A stretch of 64,000 nt of DNA from an uncultured Alphaproteobacteria bacterium. Lineage in GTDB: Bacteria > Pseudomonadota > Alphaproteobacteria > GCA-2731375. A program made the position numbers and the translations under genes. This document shows, one piece after another, positions 26,889 through 35,444 of this stretch; position 1 is the stretch's first letter, and each line of letters opens with the position of its first letter. The stretch covers positions 558,001-622,000 of the forward strand of contig CATOSZ010000001.1 of NCBI GenBank assembly GCA_951812805.1. The letters are read 5' to 3'. The notes beneath the pieces are model-generated. The model was not told where the DNA came from, did not search any database, and saw only the letters and a list, made by a program, of their open reading frames with translations.

Positions 26889-27866
26889 CTACTGGCGCTT
26901 GATGAAGAAGCGTTCGCCGCCGCCTTCGATGAACAGCTGTGGGTCGGTCTTGTCGCGGACCTGGGCGCCGGTGTGGGCGAACTTGCCGCCCTTCATTTCA
27001 TATTTGTAGACGCCGTGCACCTTGCCATCGAGGGTGATGGTGATCTCGTAGCTGCCGTCCTCGACGTATTCGGAGGCCGGCACGCTGCCCTTCTTCGAGC
27101 GGGGGTTGAGGTCGTAGCGGATGTACCAGGGCTTGAGCTGCAGCGGATTGGCTTCATTCAGGCCCGGCCAGAAGGACAGCACCTCGCCGTTCCGCTTGAT
27201 CACCATGTTGGTCTGGGGATTGCCCCACTTGCCCGGCTCCGCCTCCTCGTCGCGCAGCCAGACGGAGAACTGGGCGGCGGCACGGCGGTTGCGGGGGATG
27301 TAGATGTAGCCGAAGTCCGCCCACGGTCCGTCCAGGTACCATTTGCTGTCGGGGGTGTAGGCATCCGCACCCGCCGCCACGCGGACGGAGAAGGGGAACT
27401 TTTAGAACGGCTTACCTTCCAGGAAGAACTCCAGGTAGTAGTCGCCGTCCTCCAGCTCGTACTTCTCCGTATCAGCCGGATGCATCATCCAGAACGGTCG
27501 CTTCAGCTTCTGGCCGCTGTAGAACTGGGTGTTGACCACCGCGCCGTCGGCCTTCTTCACCTGGTGCGCGAGGCGGGCGCCGGTGGCGGTGTTGTAGGCG
27601 TAACTGTGCTTCGGATCGTTGTATTCCGGGAAGAACAGCGCGCGAAGCCGGCCGTTCATCTGGATGCGACCTTCCTTCCAGACGACCTGATTCTGGATCG
27701 CGCTCATCAGGTCGGAATAGAGCGGCGCGGGCGGCGGAAACTTCGGGTTGTATTTGAGGGTCTTGCCGGAACTGAGCTCGGCACTCTCGGCCGGGATCAG
27801 CGCCTGGGCGAGCATCAGGCCGGCCCCGACAGCCAGCGCCATCCCGCTTCTCAGATATGAACGCAT
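26889..27866 (-). pseudogene. Secreted protein of unknown function, interrupted by an in-frame TAA
   Basis: One reading frame runs from ATG 27866 (GGAGG seven bases upstream) to 26889, broken only by TAA at 27402-27404. The first 155 codons encode a signal peptide (SGMALAVGAGLMLAQALIP) and a beta-rich lobe ending DGDYYLEFFLEGKPF. After the stop the frame continues KFPFSVRVAAGADAYTPDSK for 171 codons, with a second lobe that ends in the related pattern DGSYEITITLDGK. The two lobes look like an internal duplication. No new ribosome-binding site precedes the second half. The simplest reading is a Tyr-to-stop mutation or a sequence error; readthrough is possible. Function unknown; it is divergent from the propeller gene. 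Confidence 0.7.
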
Positions 27867-28074
27867 CGTTTCGCCTCCTCGAATTGCCACACATTACTCA
27901 GGCCCGGAGCGCTCGTCCCCGCGTGGTGCCCCCGGGTCCCGACAAATGGTAACCGGTCGCCGCCGACTCTCAAACCGAAACCGCAATGACCGGTATTCCG
28001 TTTGCCAGCCCCGGCGCCTTTTGGCACCATCGACGCGAAGATCGCGTCACAACGTCGATGGGGTGGGTTAAGAC

Positions 28075-31000
28075 ATGCGGGTACCTCTGATCGCGGCCGT
28101 CGTCGCCGGTCTGTTTGCACTGGCGGTGAACGTCGAGGCCTTCGCCCAGGGCGACGAACACTGGTCGCGCCAATTCACGAAGCCGCGCGCGCCGACGGCG
28201 ATGGGTCCCGGTACGGGCATGAGCATGGGCAACGGCAAGCCGCTGATCCTCAACGCCAAATGGCACGACGGCAAGTTGTGGATGGCGGGCGCCTGGCTCG
28301 CCGGCGCCAACCCGACGAAGCCGACCCGGCGCGATCCCAACACCTATTGGAACCTGTGGACCTGGTCGCCGGAAGAGGGCTGGCACGCGTTCGCCCATTT
28401 CGGCAAGAAAGGCGGTGCCGGCCCGGACGGGCGGATCTACGACATGGTCTGGCTGCCGGACGGCCGCATGGTCGTCGGCGGCGCCTTCAGGCGCGTCGAC
28501 AACCTGGGCGGCACCATGTACCACCGGGTGAACGGCCTGGCGATCTACGATCCGAACGAGCCGACGGCCAACAAGTGGCGCCCGCTCGGCAGCTTTCAGT
28601 ACAACGGCACGGTCTACAAAGGCCATATCCAGGCGCTGGCCTACGACCCGAAGTCGAACGATCTGTTCATGGGCGGCAACTTCGGCGGGGTCTACGGCGC
28701 CAACAGCCGCCATGTCCACCGCTACGACTTCGACACCGGCACGGTCGAGCCGATGACGCCGGGCGTCATCAGCCCCAAGACCTTCGTGCGCAAGATCCGT
28801 GTCGACACCTCGACCACGCCGTCGACGGTCTATGTCGCCGGCAAATTCCATTATACCGGCGGCGAAGGGCTGGAACCGCGGGTCTCCAAGAGCAAGGCGC
28901 GCTATTCGACGGGCTTCGCCGCCTGGCGGGAGGACGTCGGCTGGATCACCTTCCCGAAGAACGGCGCCGAGCATAAGGAGAACATTCTCCAGCGCGCCGC
29001 CGACTTCAAAAACTTCGACTCGGTCAACGTGCTCGACTTCCTGCTCGACGGCGAGGACATCTGGATCGTCGGCGCCTTCTCCCAGGGCAAGGGCAGCGGC
29101 GAGACCTTGCGCGGCATCGCCAAGTGGGACGCCGAGGCCGAAAAATGGATCGATCCCACGGGCAAGGGCGGCATCGGCCGCGAGGCCTTCGCGATTGGCA
29201 AGACCGAGGACGGCAAGATCTATATCGCCGGCGCCTTCGGCGGCAAAGGCAAGAGCAACGGCGACTTCGACGGCTTCAAGAACGGCGAGGCCGCCGCCAT
29301 GGTCGCGGTGCACGATCCCGCGACGGGAAACTGGAACCAGGTCGGTTCCGGCCTGTTGAGCCTGCCCTTCCCGGAGGCCCGCCTGGCGACCAACGGCAAC
29401 GACGTCTATGTCGTCGGCGACTTCCACTATATCGGCAAGGACAACGACAAGCAGAAAGAGTTCGAGAGCTTCTTCATCGCCCGCTGGAACGAGCATATCG
29501 ACTTCTCGAAGACACCGGCCAAGGTCGCGGCCAAACCGGCGCCGCCGGCCGCGGTGCCGGTGCCGACCAAGCCCATCGCGACCGGCAACGCGCATTGGTC
29601 GCGCGGCTTTCCCAAGCCGCCGCGCCGGCGCCGGCCGGACGAACCGGCGCACTCGGGTGCGACCGGCATGGACGTCGGCACCGGCACGCCGGAGATCCGC
29701 GGCCTCGCGAAACTGGACGACAAGCTCTATTTCGTCGGCGCCTGGGCGGCGGTGCCGAACAGCCGCTGGTTCGTCTGGAGCTGGCACAAGGACGAGGGCT
29801 GGGAACCGCTCGCCTGGGACGAGCGCGGCAAGGGCCAGGGCCCGGCCGCCATGCCGAACGGCATCGTCGCGCGGGACGGCAAGCTATGGGTGCATGGCGG
29901 CCTGCCGAAGTACAAGGGCATCGCGATCTGGGATCCCAAGGCCAAGAGCTGGTCCGCCTTCGAGGGCAAACGCGACGGCAAGACGGTCAAGGGCCACGCC
30001 ATGCAACAGGGCGGCGGCACCATCTACGACCTCGCCTGGAACGACAAGACCGGCGATTTCTATATCGTCGGCGCCTCGGGCCTGCAGAACCCCGACTACC
30101 AGTATCCGGGCGACGTCGCGCCGATCATCCGCGTCGACAAGGCCGGCGCCTATCACACCATGGGGCACGACATTAAGCCCGAGGACGCGAAGAAGCCGGT
30201 CAAACGCTTCGTCACCATGCACATCGACGAAAACCAGGACCCGCCCGCGATCTATATCGGCGGCACCTTCAACTTCAACGGTCCGGCGCCGACCAAGACC
30301 AAGGATCAGGTCTACAACGTCGCCCGCTGGGACGACGACAAGCAGGACTGGGGCCCAATCGGCAAGGGGGTGCCGCCGAAATGGGTCGAACGCGACCGCT
30401 TCCCCGAGGGCTATCCGGGCCTGCCGGCGCGGCCGACCGACTATGTCGGCTTCCTCGAGCCGCTGTTTCCCCGGGTCCACGCGCTGATTACCGACAAGGC
30501 CGGCAACCTCTATGCCGGCGGCACCATCGCCGTGCTGGATTCCAAGACCCTGCCGGTCGCCAAGCGGGTCGAGAGCTTCGGCATCGCCAAGTGGGACAAG
30601 GGAAGCGATACCTGGGTGGGCGTCGCCAAGACCGACGGCTTCAGCCGCGACATCATCGAGATGAGCTGGCTGGACGAGAGCGAAAGCAAGTTGCTGGTCA
30701 CCGGCGGCTTCGAATATGGCAACGACTGGACGCCGCTGAATGGGGTGGCCATCGTCGAGATCGCCACGGGCGAGGTCGAGCCGCTCGGCGGCGGCCTGAT
30801 GCTGTCGACCCGCGACCAGACCGTGGCGCCGATGATCCGCCATGTGAAGGACGGCGACGACATCTATTTCGCAGGCCTGTTCGACCATGCCGGCATCAAC
30901 GCCAATTCGCTGCTGGCGACCCCAGTGCAGAGTTCCTTCGTCGCCCTCTACAACGCGACCAAGGACTTCTCGAAGGACGTGCAGAAGACCGGCGGGCGGG

Positions 31001-31335
31001 TGACCAGCCGGCCCAAGGCCCGCAGCCGCCCACGCGCCGGCGGGGCCGCCAAGCCCGCTTCCACCGGCACCCCCACGACCGGCGGCGCGACCGGCAGCGC
31101 GGCCAGCGGCGGCGGCGGACTCAGCAAGAGCCTCGCCTACAAGGTGCGCACCGCGGAGGAGGACCTGGCGAAGATCGAGGCCGCGCTCGCCTCCGGCAAG
31201 ACGGGCGCCGTCAAGTCGAAGTTGCGCAGCGTCGAACGTGTGCTGAAAGGGCTGAAGCGCAACAAGGCGGCAAGCGCCCATCCGCGCGTCCTGGACGTCG
31301 TCAAACGCTACGAGGCGGCCAAGGGCAAGCTCTGA
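28075..31335 (+). CDS. Large secreted protein, two predicted seven-bladed beta-propellers and a helical tail
   Basis: A 1086-residue protein with a signal peptide (MRVPLIAAVVAGLFALAVNV through AFAQ). It contains two related halves. The first starts DEHWSRQFTKP near residue 27, the second NAHWSRGFPKP near 505. Each half has seven spaced copies of a hydrophobic-Gly-x-Phe blade motif: MAGAW, VVGGAF, FMGGNF, VAGKF, IVGAF, IAGAF, VVGDF; then FVGAW, VHGGL, IVGAS, IGGTF, AGGTI, VTGGF, FAGLF. That fits two seven-bladed propellers, similar in style to kelch or Rax2-like repeats. A Pro/Ala/Gly linker leads to a Lys-rich helical domain from about 1014. No enzyme motif or membrane anchor is visible. Probably extracytoplasmic binding; partner unknown. 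Confidence 0.7.
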   Translation: MRVPLIAAVVAGLFALAVNVEAFAQGDEHWSRQFTKPRAPTAMGPGTGMSMGNGKPLILNAKWHDGKLWMAGAWLAGANPTKPTRRDPNTYWNLWTWSPEEGWHAFAHFGKKGGAGPDGRIYDMVWLPDGRMVVGGAFRRVDNLGGTMYHRVNGLAIYDPNEPTANKWRPLGSFQYNGTVYKGHIQALAYDPKSNDLFMGGNFGGVYGANSRHVHRYDFDTGTVEPMTPGVISPKTFVRKIRVDTSTTPSTVYVAGKFHYTGGEGLEPRVSKSKARYSTGFAAWREDVGWITFPKNGAEHKENILQRAADFKNFDSVNVLDFLLDGEDIWIVGAFSQGKGSGETLRGIAKWDAEAEKWIDPTGKGGIGREAFAIGKTEDGKIYIAGAFGGKGKSNGDFDGFKNGEAAAMVAVHDPATGNWNQVGSGLLSLPFPEARLATNGNDVYVVGDFHYIGKDNDKQKEFESFFIARWNEHIDFSKTPAKVAAKPAPPAAVPVPTKPIATGNAHWSRGFPKPPRRRRPDEPAHSGATGMDVGTGTPEIRGLAKLDDKLYFVGAWAAVPNSRWFVWSWHKDEGWEPLAWDERGKGQGPAAMPNGIVARDGKLWVHGGLPKYKGIAIWDPKAKSWSAFEGKRDGKTVKGHAMQQGGGTIYDLAWNDKTGDFYIVGASGLQNPDYQYPGDVAPIIRVDKAGAYHTMGHDIKPEDAKKPVKRFVTMHIDENQDPPAIYIGGTFNFNGPAPTKTKDQVYNVARWDDDKQDWGPIGKGVPPKWVERDRFPEGYPGLPARPTDYVGFLEPLFPRVHALITDKAGNLYAGGTIAVLDSKTLPVAKRVESFGIAKWDKGSDTWVGVAKTDGFSRDIIEMSWLDESESKLLVTGGFEYGNDWTPLNGVAIVEIATGEVEPLGGGLMLSTRDQTVAPMIRHVKDGDDIYFAGLFDHAGINANSLLATPVQSSFVALYNATKDFSKDVQKTGGRVTSRPKARSRPRAGGAAKPASTGTPTTGGATGSAASGGGGLSKSLAYKVRTAEEDLAKIEAALASGKTGAVKSKLRSVERVLKGLKRNKAASAHPRVLDVVKRYEAAKGKL

Positions 31336-31369
31336 GGCAGCGGAGCGGGGCTTGGTATAGAGTGCCGCC

Positions 31370-33355
31370 ATGTCCGAGTTCATCCATCTGGCGGCCCCGC
31401 TCGACGGCGCGCGCCTCAAGCTCAAGAACCGCGTGGCCCATCCGGCGATCCTCACGCTGCTGGTGCAGGGCCAGGCGGTGGGCGGCGCCTTTCTCGACTA
31501 TCACCTGAACCGGGCGCGCGGCGGGGCCGCGATGATCGTGGTCGAGCCGGTGAACGCGCTTGCCTGGCACCGCCGCCGGCAGGTGCAGCTGAACGCCTAT
31601 GACGATTCCGCGCTTCCCGGGCTGGCGCGCCTGGCGGACGGGGTCCGCGCGGAGGACTGCCGGTTGCTGGCGCAGATCCAGGACCGCGGCCGGGGCAACT
31701 ATTCCCGCGCCCGCCCCGACATCACCTTCGGCGCCAGTGCGCTGCCCGACGACGAGAGCGGCGCGGTGCCCTATCCGCTGTCGGGCGACGAGATCGCCGA
31801 AATGATCGCTGGCTTCGCCGCGACCGCCCGACGGCTGGAGAGCGCGGGCTTCGACGGGGTCGAGCTGTCCTCGGCACACGGCCATCTTTTCCACCAGTTC
31901 CTTTCCCCCCACAGCAACCGGCGCGAGGACCGCTACGGCGGCGATTTCGAGGGCCGGACCCGCCTGCTGCGCGAGTTGATCCAGGCGATCCGCGCCGCCT
32001 GCGGTCCCGGGTTCGTCCTCGGCCTGAAGCTGCCGGCCGACGACGGTGTCGCGGGCGGCATCGACCTCGCGGAATCCGAACGCGTCACCCGGGCGCTCGC
32101 CGATCCGGACGTCGTCGACTACATCGCGTTTGCCTGGGGCAGCCAGTCGAACAGCCTGCATTGGCACATTCCCGACGGCCATCGCCCGCGCATGACCTAT
32201 GCCCCGCAGATCGCGCGCCTGCGCGACGCCACCGCCGGCATCCCGGTAATGGCGCTCGGCCGGATCGTCGATCCGAACGAGGCGGAGGCGGTGCTGGCCG
32301 GCGGCCAGGCCGACCTGGTCGGCGTCGGCCGGGCGATGATCACCGACCCGGCCTGGACCCGAAAGGCGCTTGCCGGCCGGGGTTACGACATCCGCCCCTG
32401 CGTCTCCTGCAATACCTGCTGGGGCTCCGTCGCCACACCGACGATGATCGCCTGCGACAACAACCCGGCCCTCGCCACGCCCGGCGAAATCGACGGCGTG
32501 CCCGCCCGCGCCGGCGCCCGGCGCCGCGTCGTCGTGGTCGGCGGCGGCGTCGCCGGGCTGGAGGCGGCCTGGGTCGCCGCCGCGCGCGGTCACGAGGTCA
32601 TGCTGTTCGCCGCCGGCCGCGAGCCGGGCGGCCGGGCCCGCCTGGCCGCCGCCCTGCCGGGCGCCGAAGCGCTCGCCGGCGTCTTCGACTACCAGGCCGC
32701 CGAGGCCGCGCGGTTGGGGGTCCGTATCGAGACCGGCATATTGGCGACGGCGGCGGACGTCCTCGCCTTCGCCCCCGACGAGGTGATCCTCGCCAGCGGC
32801 GCCCGCATGGCCTGGCCGACGGATCTGTTGGGCGAGGCCGAGTCCCTCGAAGGAATCCCCGACCTGCCCGCGGCGATGGCGGAGCTGCTGCCCCGCCCCG
32901 GCCGCCATGCCGGCACCGCGGTCGTCGTCGACGAGGACCACGGCGCCTTCGTCTACAACGCGGTCGACTGGCTGGCCGCCCACTTCGAGCGGGTCGTGCT
33001 GCTGACCAGCCGCGATACCGTCGCCCGCCACGAACACCGCGTCGGCCGTCAGGGCATTCTCGAACGCCTGCTGCAAGCCGGCGTCGACATGCGAACCTTC
33101 CGGCTGCCGGACCTCCGCGCCGAGGAATTGGAAGAAGGCCTCGTCGGCCACCGCCCGGCCATGGTCGACGGCCCCCGCGGCGTGATCGAAGACGTCGGCC
33201 TCCTCACCTACGCCGCCCACCGCACCCCGCGCCTCGACCTCCTCGATCCCTTACGCCAAGCCGGCCTCACCCCACGCCTCATCGGCGACGCCCGGGCCCC
33301 GCGCACCCTGCTGCACGCGACCCGCGAAGGCCACGCCGCGGGGCTTGAAGTCTGA
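31370..33355 (+). CDS. Old-yellow-enzyme-type flavoprotein with Fe-S cluster and FAD domain (TMADH/dienoyl-CoA reductase family)
   Basis: A 661-residue three-part oxidoreductase. Residues 1-340 form the FMN-binding barrel (ELSSAHGHLFHQFLSPHSNR, EDRYGGDFEGR). Next comes a 4Fe-4S motif, CVSCNTC then eleven residues then C, the C-x2-C-x2-C-x11-C spacing of trimethylamine dehydrogenase rather than the dienoyl-CoA reductase spacing. The C-terminal half has a dinucleotide loop VVVVGGGVAGLEAAWVAAA. Relatives oxidise methylated amines or reduce enones. The gene starts 34 bases after the propeller gene and may share its transcript. The spacing suggests an amine-dehydrogenase-like enzyme, but the substrate is not established. 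Confidence 0.82.
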   Translation: MSEFIHLAAPLDGARLKLKNRVAHPAILTLLVQGQAVGGAFLDYHLNRARGGAAMIVVEPVNALAWHRRRQVQLNAYDDSALPGLARLADGVRAEDCRLLAQIQDRGRGNYSRARPDITFGASALPDDESGAVPYPLSGDEIAEMIAGFAATARRLESAGFDGVELSSAHGHLFHQFLSPHSNRREDRYGGDFEGRTRLLRELIQAIRAACGPGFVLGLKLPADDGVAGGIDLAESERVTRALADPDVVDYIAFAWGSQSNSLHWHIPDGHRPRMTYAPQIARLRDATAGIPVMALGRIVDPNEAEAVLAGGQADLVGVGRAMITDPAWTRKALAGRGYDIRPCVSCNTCWGSVATPTMIACDNNPALATPGEIDGVPARAGARRRVVVVGGGVAGLEAAWVAAARGHEVMLFAAGREPGGRARLAAALPGAEALAGVFDYQAAEAARLGVRIETGILATAADVLAFAPDEVILASGARMAWPTDLLGEAESLEGIPDLPAAMAELLPRPGRHAGTAVVVDEDHGAFVYNAVDWLAAHFERVVLLTSRDTVARHEHRVGRQGILERLLQAGVDMRTFRLPDLRAEELEEGLVGHRPAMVDGPRGVIEDVGLLTYAAHRTPRLDLLDPLRQAGLTPRLIGDARAPRTLLHATREGHAAGLEV

Positions 33356-33389
33356 AGACGCAAGGCGTGATACGAAGCGTCCGAACCCC

Positions 33390-33404
33390 GTGAAAGCAGA
33401 CGAA
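33390..33404 (+). repeat. 15-bp direct repeat, left copy flanking the islet
   Basis: GTGAAAGCAGACGAA is repeated exactly at 35184-35198. The 12 bases before it are also related (CGTCCGAACCCC versus CGTCCCAATCTA). The pair brackets the ISAs1-family element and the orphan ORF. Confidence 0.5.
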
Positions 33405-33466
33405 CCAGGCCTCGGGCGCCGCGCCGGCTTTTAGTCATAAAGCAACGGTCGCATTTGACGTGTAGG

Positions 33467-33476
33467 GACGGGGCCT
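33467..33476 (+). repeat. Target-site duplication of the ISAs1-family element, left
   Basis: GACGGGGCCT directly precedes the left IS tip (TCAGGGCAATCGCATTT). The identical ten bases follow the right tip at 34687-34696. Ten bases fits the ISAs1 family. Confidence 0.8.
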
Positions 33477-34686
33477 TCAGGGCAATCGCATTTCAGAATT
33501 TGCCGAGGAGTGACAGGAGATAGTCGTTGTTCCAAGCGGCGATTTTGAACTTGGCGCGCAGCGAGTCTTTTCGTGGATCCTTTCGCATGACATTGAGCGC
33601 CATGTGGCGCAGGACGGCGAGATTGTGCGGTCCATTGTCCTTGCGGGTTCTGTCTTGGTCTTCGTTCATTTGGACATCGAGGCACCAGTGCAGGCGGTTT
33701 TCGACCCCCCAGTGCGCCCGGGCAACGGGATTGAAGCGCTCGGCGTCGAGCGGCTGGCTGAGCAGGTAGTAGGCGGTTTCGCTCGACGTCTTCTCCGCGC
33801 ACTCGCGGGTCCGGGTGACTTTGGCGACCGCCTTCAGGCCCGGCCAATGATGGCGCTCTTGCAGCCACTCGACGTGGCTGGAGACGAGAGCGGCACGGGT
33901 CTCGATGCGGCCATGATCGCCATCGACCGTGGTGTCGGTGGTGGTCGCTTCGGCTTTCGGATCGTCGAGGAAGGTTCTCACGTCGTCATGCAGCGTGCCT
34001 TGATTGCCCTTCAACGCCAGGGCGTAGTCACCCCCCTGCTCGATAATCTGGCTGGCGATGGCGCGCTGGCAATTGAGGGCGTCCACGGTCACGATCGTCC
34101 CCTCGAGGCTCAATAGTTTCAACAGCTTCGGCACGGCGGTGATCTCGTTGGACTTGGCGTCGGTGGCGACTTGCCCCAACACCAGCCGCTGATCACAGCC
34201 CCAGGCCGAGACCATATGCAGCGCCGACGTGCCGCTCGCCTTGTCGTAGGATCGCCGCACCACCTTGCCGTCGATCGCAATGACCCCTTGGCAGGTCTCG
34301 GAAAAGCGCGCCATGAAGCGCTGGAAGCAGGCGCCGAACGCCTCCGGATCCAGCAACCGGAACACCCGGCTGAAGGTGTCGTGGCTCGGCACGCCATGTT
34401 CGAGTACGAGAAATTCCCGCAGGAACGCCTCCTTTTCACGCGCGAAGATCGCCATGTCGACCGCCGTCTGACCGCCCGAGAGGACCGTGCACAGGGCGAT
34501 CGTCAAGATCTCCAGCAGATCGTGACGCCCGGCATTGCCAGTCCGCGGATCCTCGAGACCCTCAAAGCACTCCAGAAAGCCTTCCATCGCAACCTCCACC
34601 CGTGAAAAGACCGGGTAGAATCGATTCGCGCCAATACCTCAAGATCAAACACGCACGTCAAGGCAATTCCAAATGCGATTCCCCTG
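33477..34686 (-). mobile_element. ISAs1-family insertion sequence, complete
   Basis: About 1210 bp with one leftward transposase gene. The ends are imperfect inverted repeats: CAGGGCAATCGCATTT at the left, CAGGGGAATCGCATTT read inward from the right. A perfect 10-bp target duplication flanks it, so the element arrived by simple transposition and has not since been rearranged. It sits between the flavoprotein gene and a less GC-rich orphan ORF. Confidence 0.85.
33493..34587 (-). CDS. ISAs1-family transposase
   Basis: A 364-residue DDE transposase. Residues near the N-terminus (LEDPRTGNAGRHDLLEILTI) match the DDE_Tnp_1-associated domain. Catalytic-region motifs are VIAIDGKVVRRSYD, IVTVDALNCQ, YALALKGNQGTLH and ARAHWGVENRLHWCLDVQMN. 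Length is normal and the frame is intact, so the element could be active. ATG 34587 is preferred because GGAGG lies five bases upstream; a GTG at 34599 adds four residues. Confidence 0.92.
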   Translation of the reverse strand: MEGFLECFEGLEDPRTGNAGRHDLLEILTIALCTVLSGGQTAVDMAIFAREKEAFLREFLVLEHGVPSHDTFSRVFRLLDPEAFGACFQRFMARFSETCQGVIAIDGKVVRRSYDKASGTSALHMVSAWGCDQRLVLGQVATDAKSNEITAVPKLLKLLSLEGTIVTVDALNCQRAIASQIIEQGGDYALALKGNQGTLHDDVRTFLDDPKAEATTTDTTVDGDHGRIETRAALVSSHVEWLQERHHWPGLKAVAKVTRTRECAEKTSSETAYYLLSQPLDAERFNPVARAHWGVENRLHWCLDVQMNEDQDRTRKDNGPHNLAVLRHMALNVMRKDPRKDSLRAKFKIAAWNNDYLLSLLGKF

Positions 34687-34696
34687 GACGGGGCCT
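34687..34696 (+). repeat. Target-site duplication of the ISAs1-family element, right
   Basis: GACGGGGCCT follows the right tip CCCCTG and matches the ten bases at 33467-33476 exactly. Confidence 0.8.
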
Positions 34697-34732
34697 CAGT
34701 ACTTTGGACAACAGGCACAGTGAGACTATAGA

Positions 34733-35113
34733 ATGGATAAGGTTATCTCGGAAATTTCGGCGATGCTCGATTTGTTTTATGAACATGTTCCCGACAGAGA
34801 CTCGAATCGTATTGTCCGGGAGTATTGCAGTGACAAGAATGTCTGGCCAAAAGCGCATGGTCTGTTTCGCACTCTGCGAAATAAGAATCTGACCGCGATA
34901 CAACGAAAAGACACTACCGCCGAGGCGCAGTATTGTTTCGAAGAGGTTTGTGCGGAGACGCTCTACAACCTAACCCAACCGATGGACCCATTCGATCCGC
35001 ATGCGCCGTACTGGGTCATAAAGAACGCATTGAATTTGGCCAATTGTCTGAATATTTCGTGGGAACAGGTTGTCCATATAGTCGCTCGCGCTGGATCATC
35101 AACTGCTAGTTAG
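34733..35113 (+). CDS. Orphan hypothetical protein in less GC-rich DNA
   Basis: A 126-residue protein with no family I recognise. It is predicted to be soluble and mostly helical (VISEISAMLDLFYEHV, AQYCFEEVCAETLYNLTQ, WVIKNALNLANCLNISWEQV). There is no signal peptide or membrane segment. Its codon use and base composition are clearly less GC-rich than neighbouring genes, pointing to horizontal origin. TTGGAC at 34704 and TATAGA at 34727, 17 bases apart, could be a promoter. It would start inside the ORF, in which case translation might begin at Met11 (34763). No ribosome-binding site is obvious, so reality as a gene is moderately likely. Confidence 0.5.
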   Translation: MDKVISEISAMLDLFYEHVPDRDSNRIVREYCSDKNVWPKAHGLFRTLRNKNLTAIQRKDTTAEAQYCFEEVCAETLYNLTQPMDPFDPHAPYWVIKNALNLANCLNISWEQVVHIVARAGSSTAS

Positions 35114-35183
35114 TAATTCATACGAAGTTCGTTTTCGGGTCAAACCCGGAAGTCACCATGAAGACCCGGTTCGTCCCAATCTA

Positions 35184-35198
35184 GTGAAAGCAGACGAA
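35184..35198 (+). repeat. 15-bp direct repeat, right copy flanking the islet
   Basis: GTGAAAGCAGACGAA, identical to 33390-33404, about 1.8 kb to the right of it. Confidence 0.5.
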
Positions 35199-35228
35199 TG
35201 AGTTGACGGAGTGTGACAAAGCAGGTTG

Positions 35229-35304
35229 TTAGCATCGGTGAGCCAGCGACTCTTTAACTTATATTCTAGCGCCTGACACAATTACCAATTTTGTCAGATG
35301 CTAA
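35229..35304. repeat. Nested inverted repeats
   Basis: An outer pair, TTAGCATC (35229-35236) and GATGCTAA (35297-35304), encloses an inner near-perfect palindrome. The inner arms are CTGACACAATT (35273-35283) and AATTTTGTCAG (35287-35297), with a three-base loop and one mismatch. It could be an operator, a terminator of the phzF-like transcript or a mobile-element end. Confidence 0.45.
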
Positions 35305-35444
35305 TGAATCTGCCGTTGCTCTGGAGCCGCGGCACGAGGCCATCCGACAAGCCACGACCGACATCGACCGCCGACAGAACGATGCCCCCGCGATTCCGGC
35401 GGCGGTAACCGCGTCGGAGGCTAACCGAGACGCGCGCGAAGAAG

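Larger units (their letters stand above)
35114..35444. other. AT-richer intergenic region with nested inverted repeats
   Basis: No supported ORF lies in these 331 bases. The stretch holds the right copy of the 15-bp direct repeat and a nested inverted-repeat structure at 35229-35304. Composition returns to the chromosomal average from about 35310. It looks like the remaining right part of the horizontally acquired islet. Confidence 0.5.

Noticed and set aside
26889-27890. Two separate small genes
   Set aside because: They share one frame, only the first has a signal peptide, no ribosome-binding site precedes the second, and the junction reads as continuous protein.
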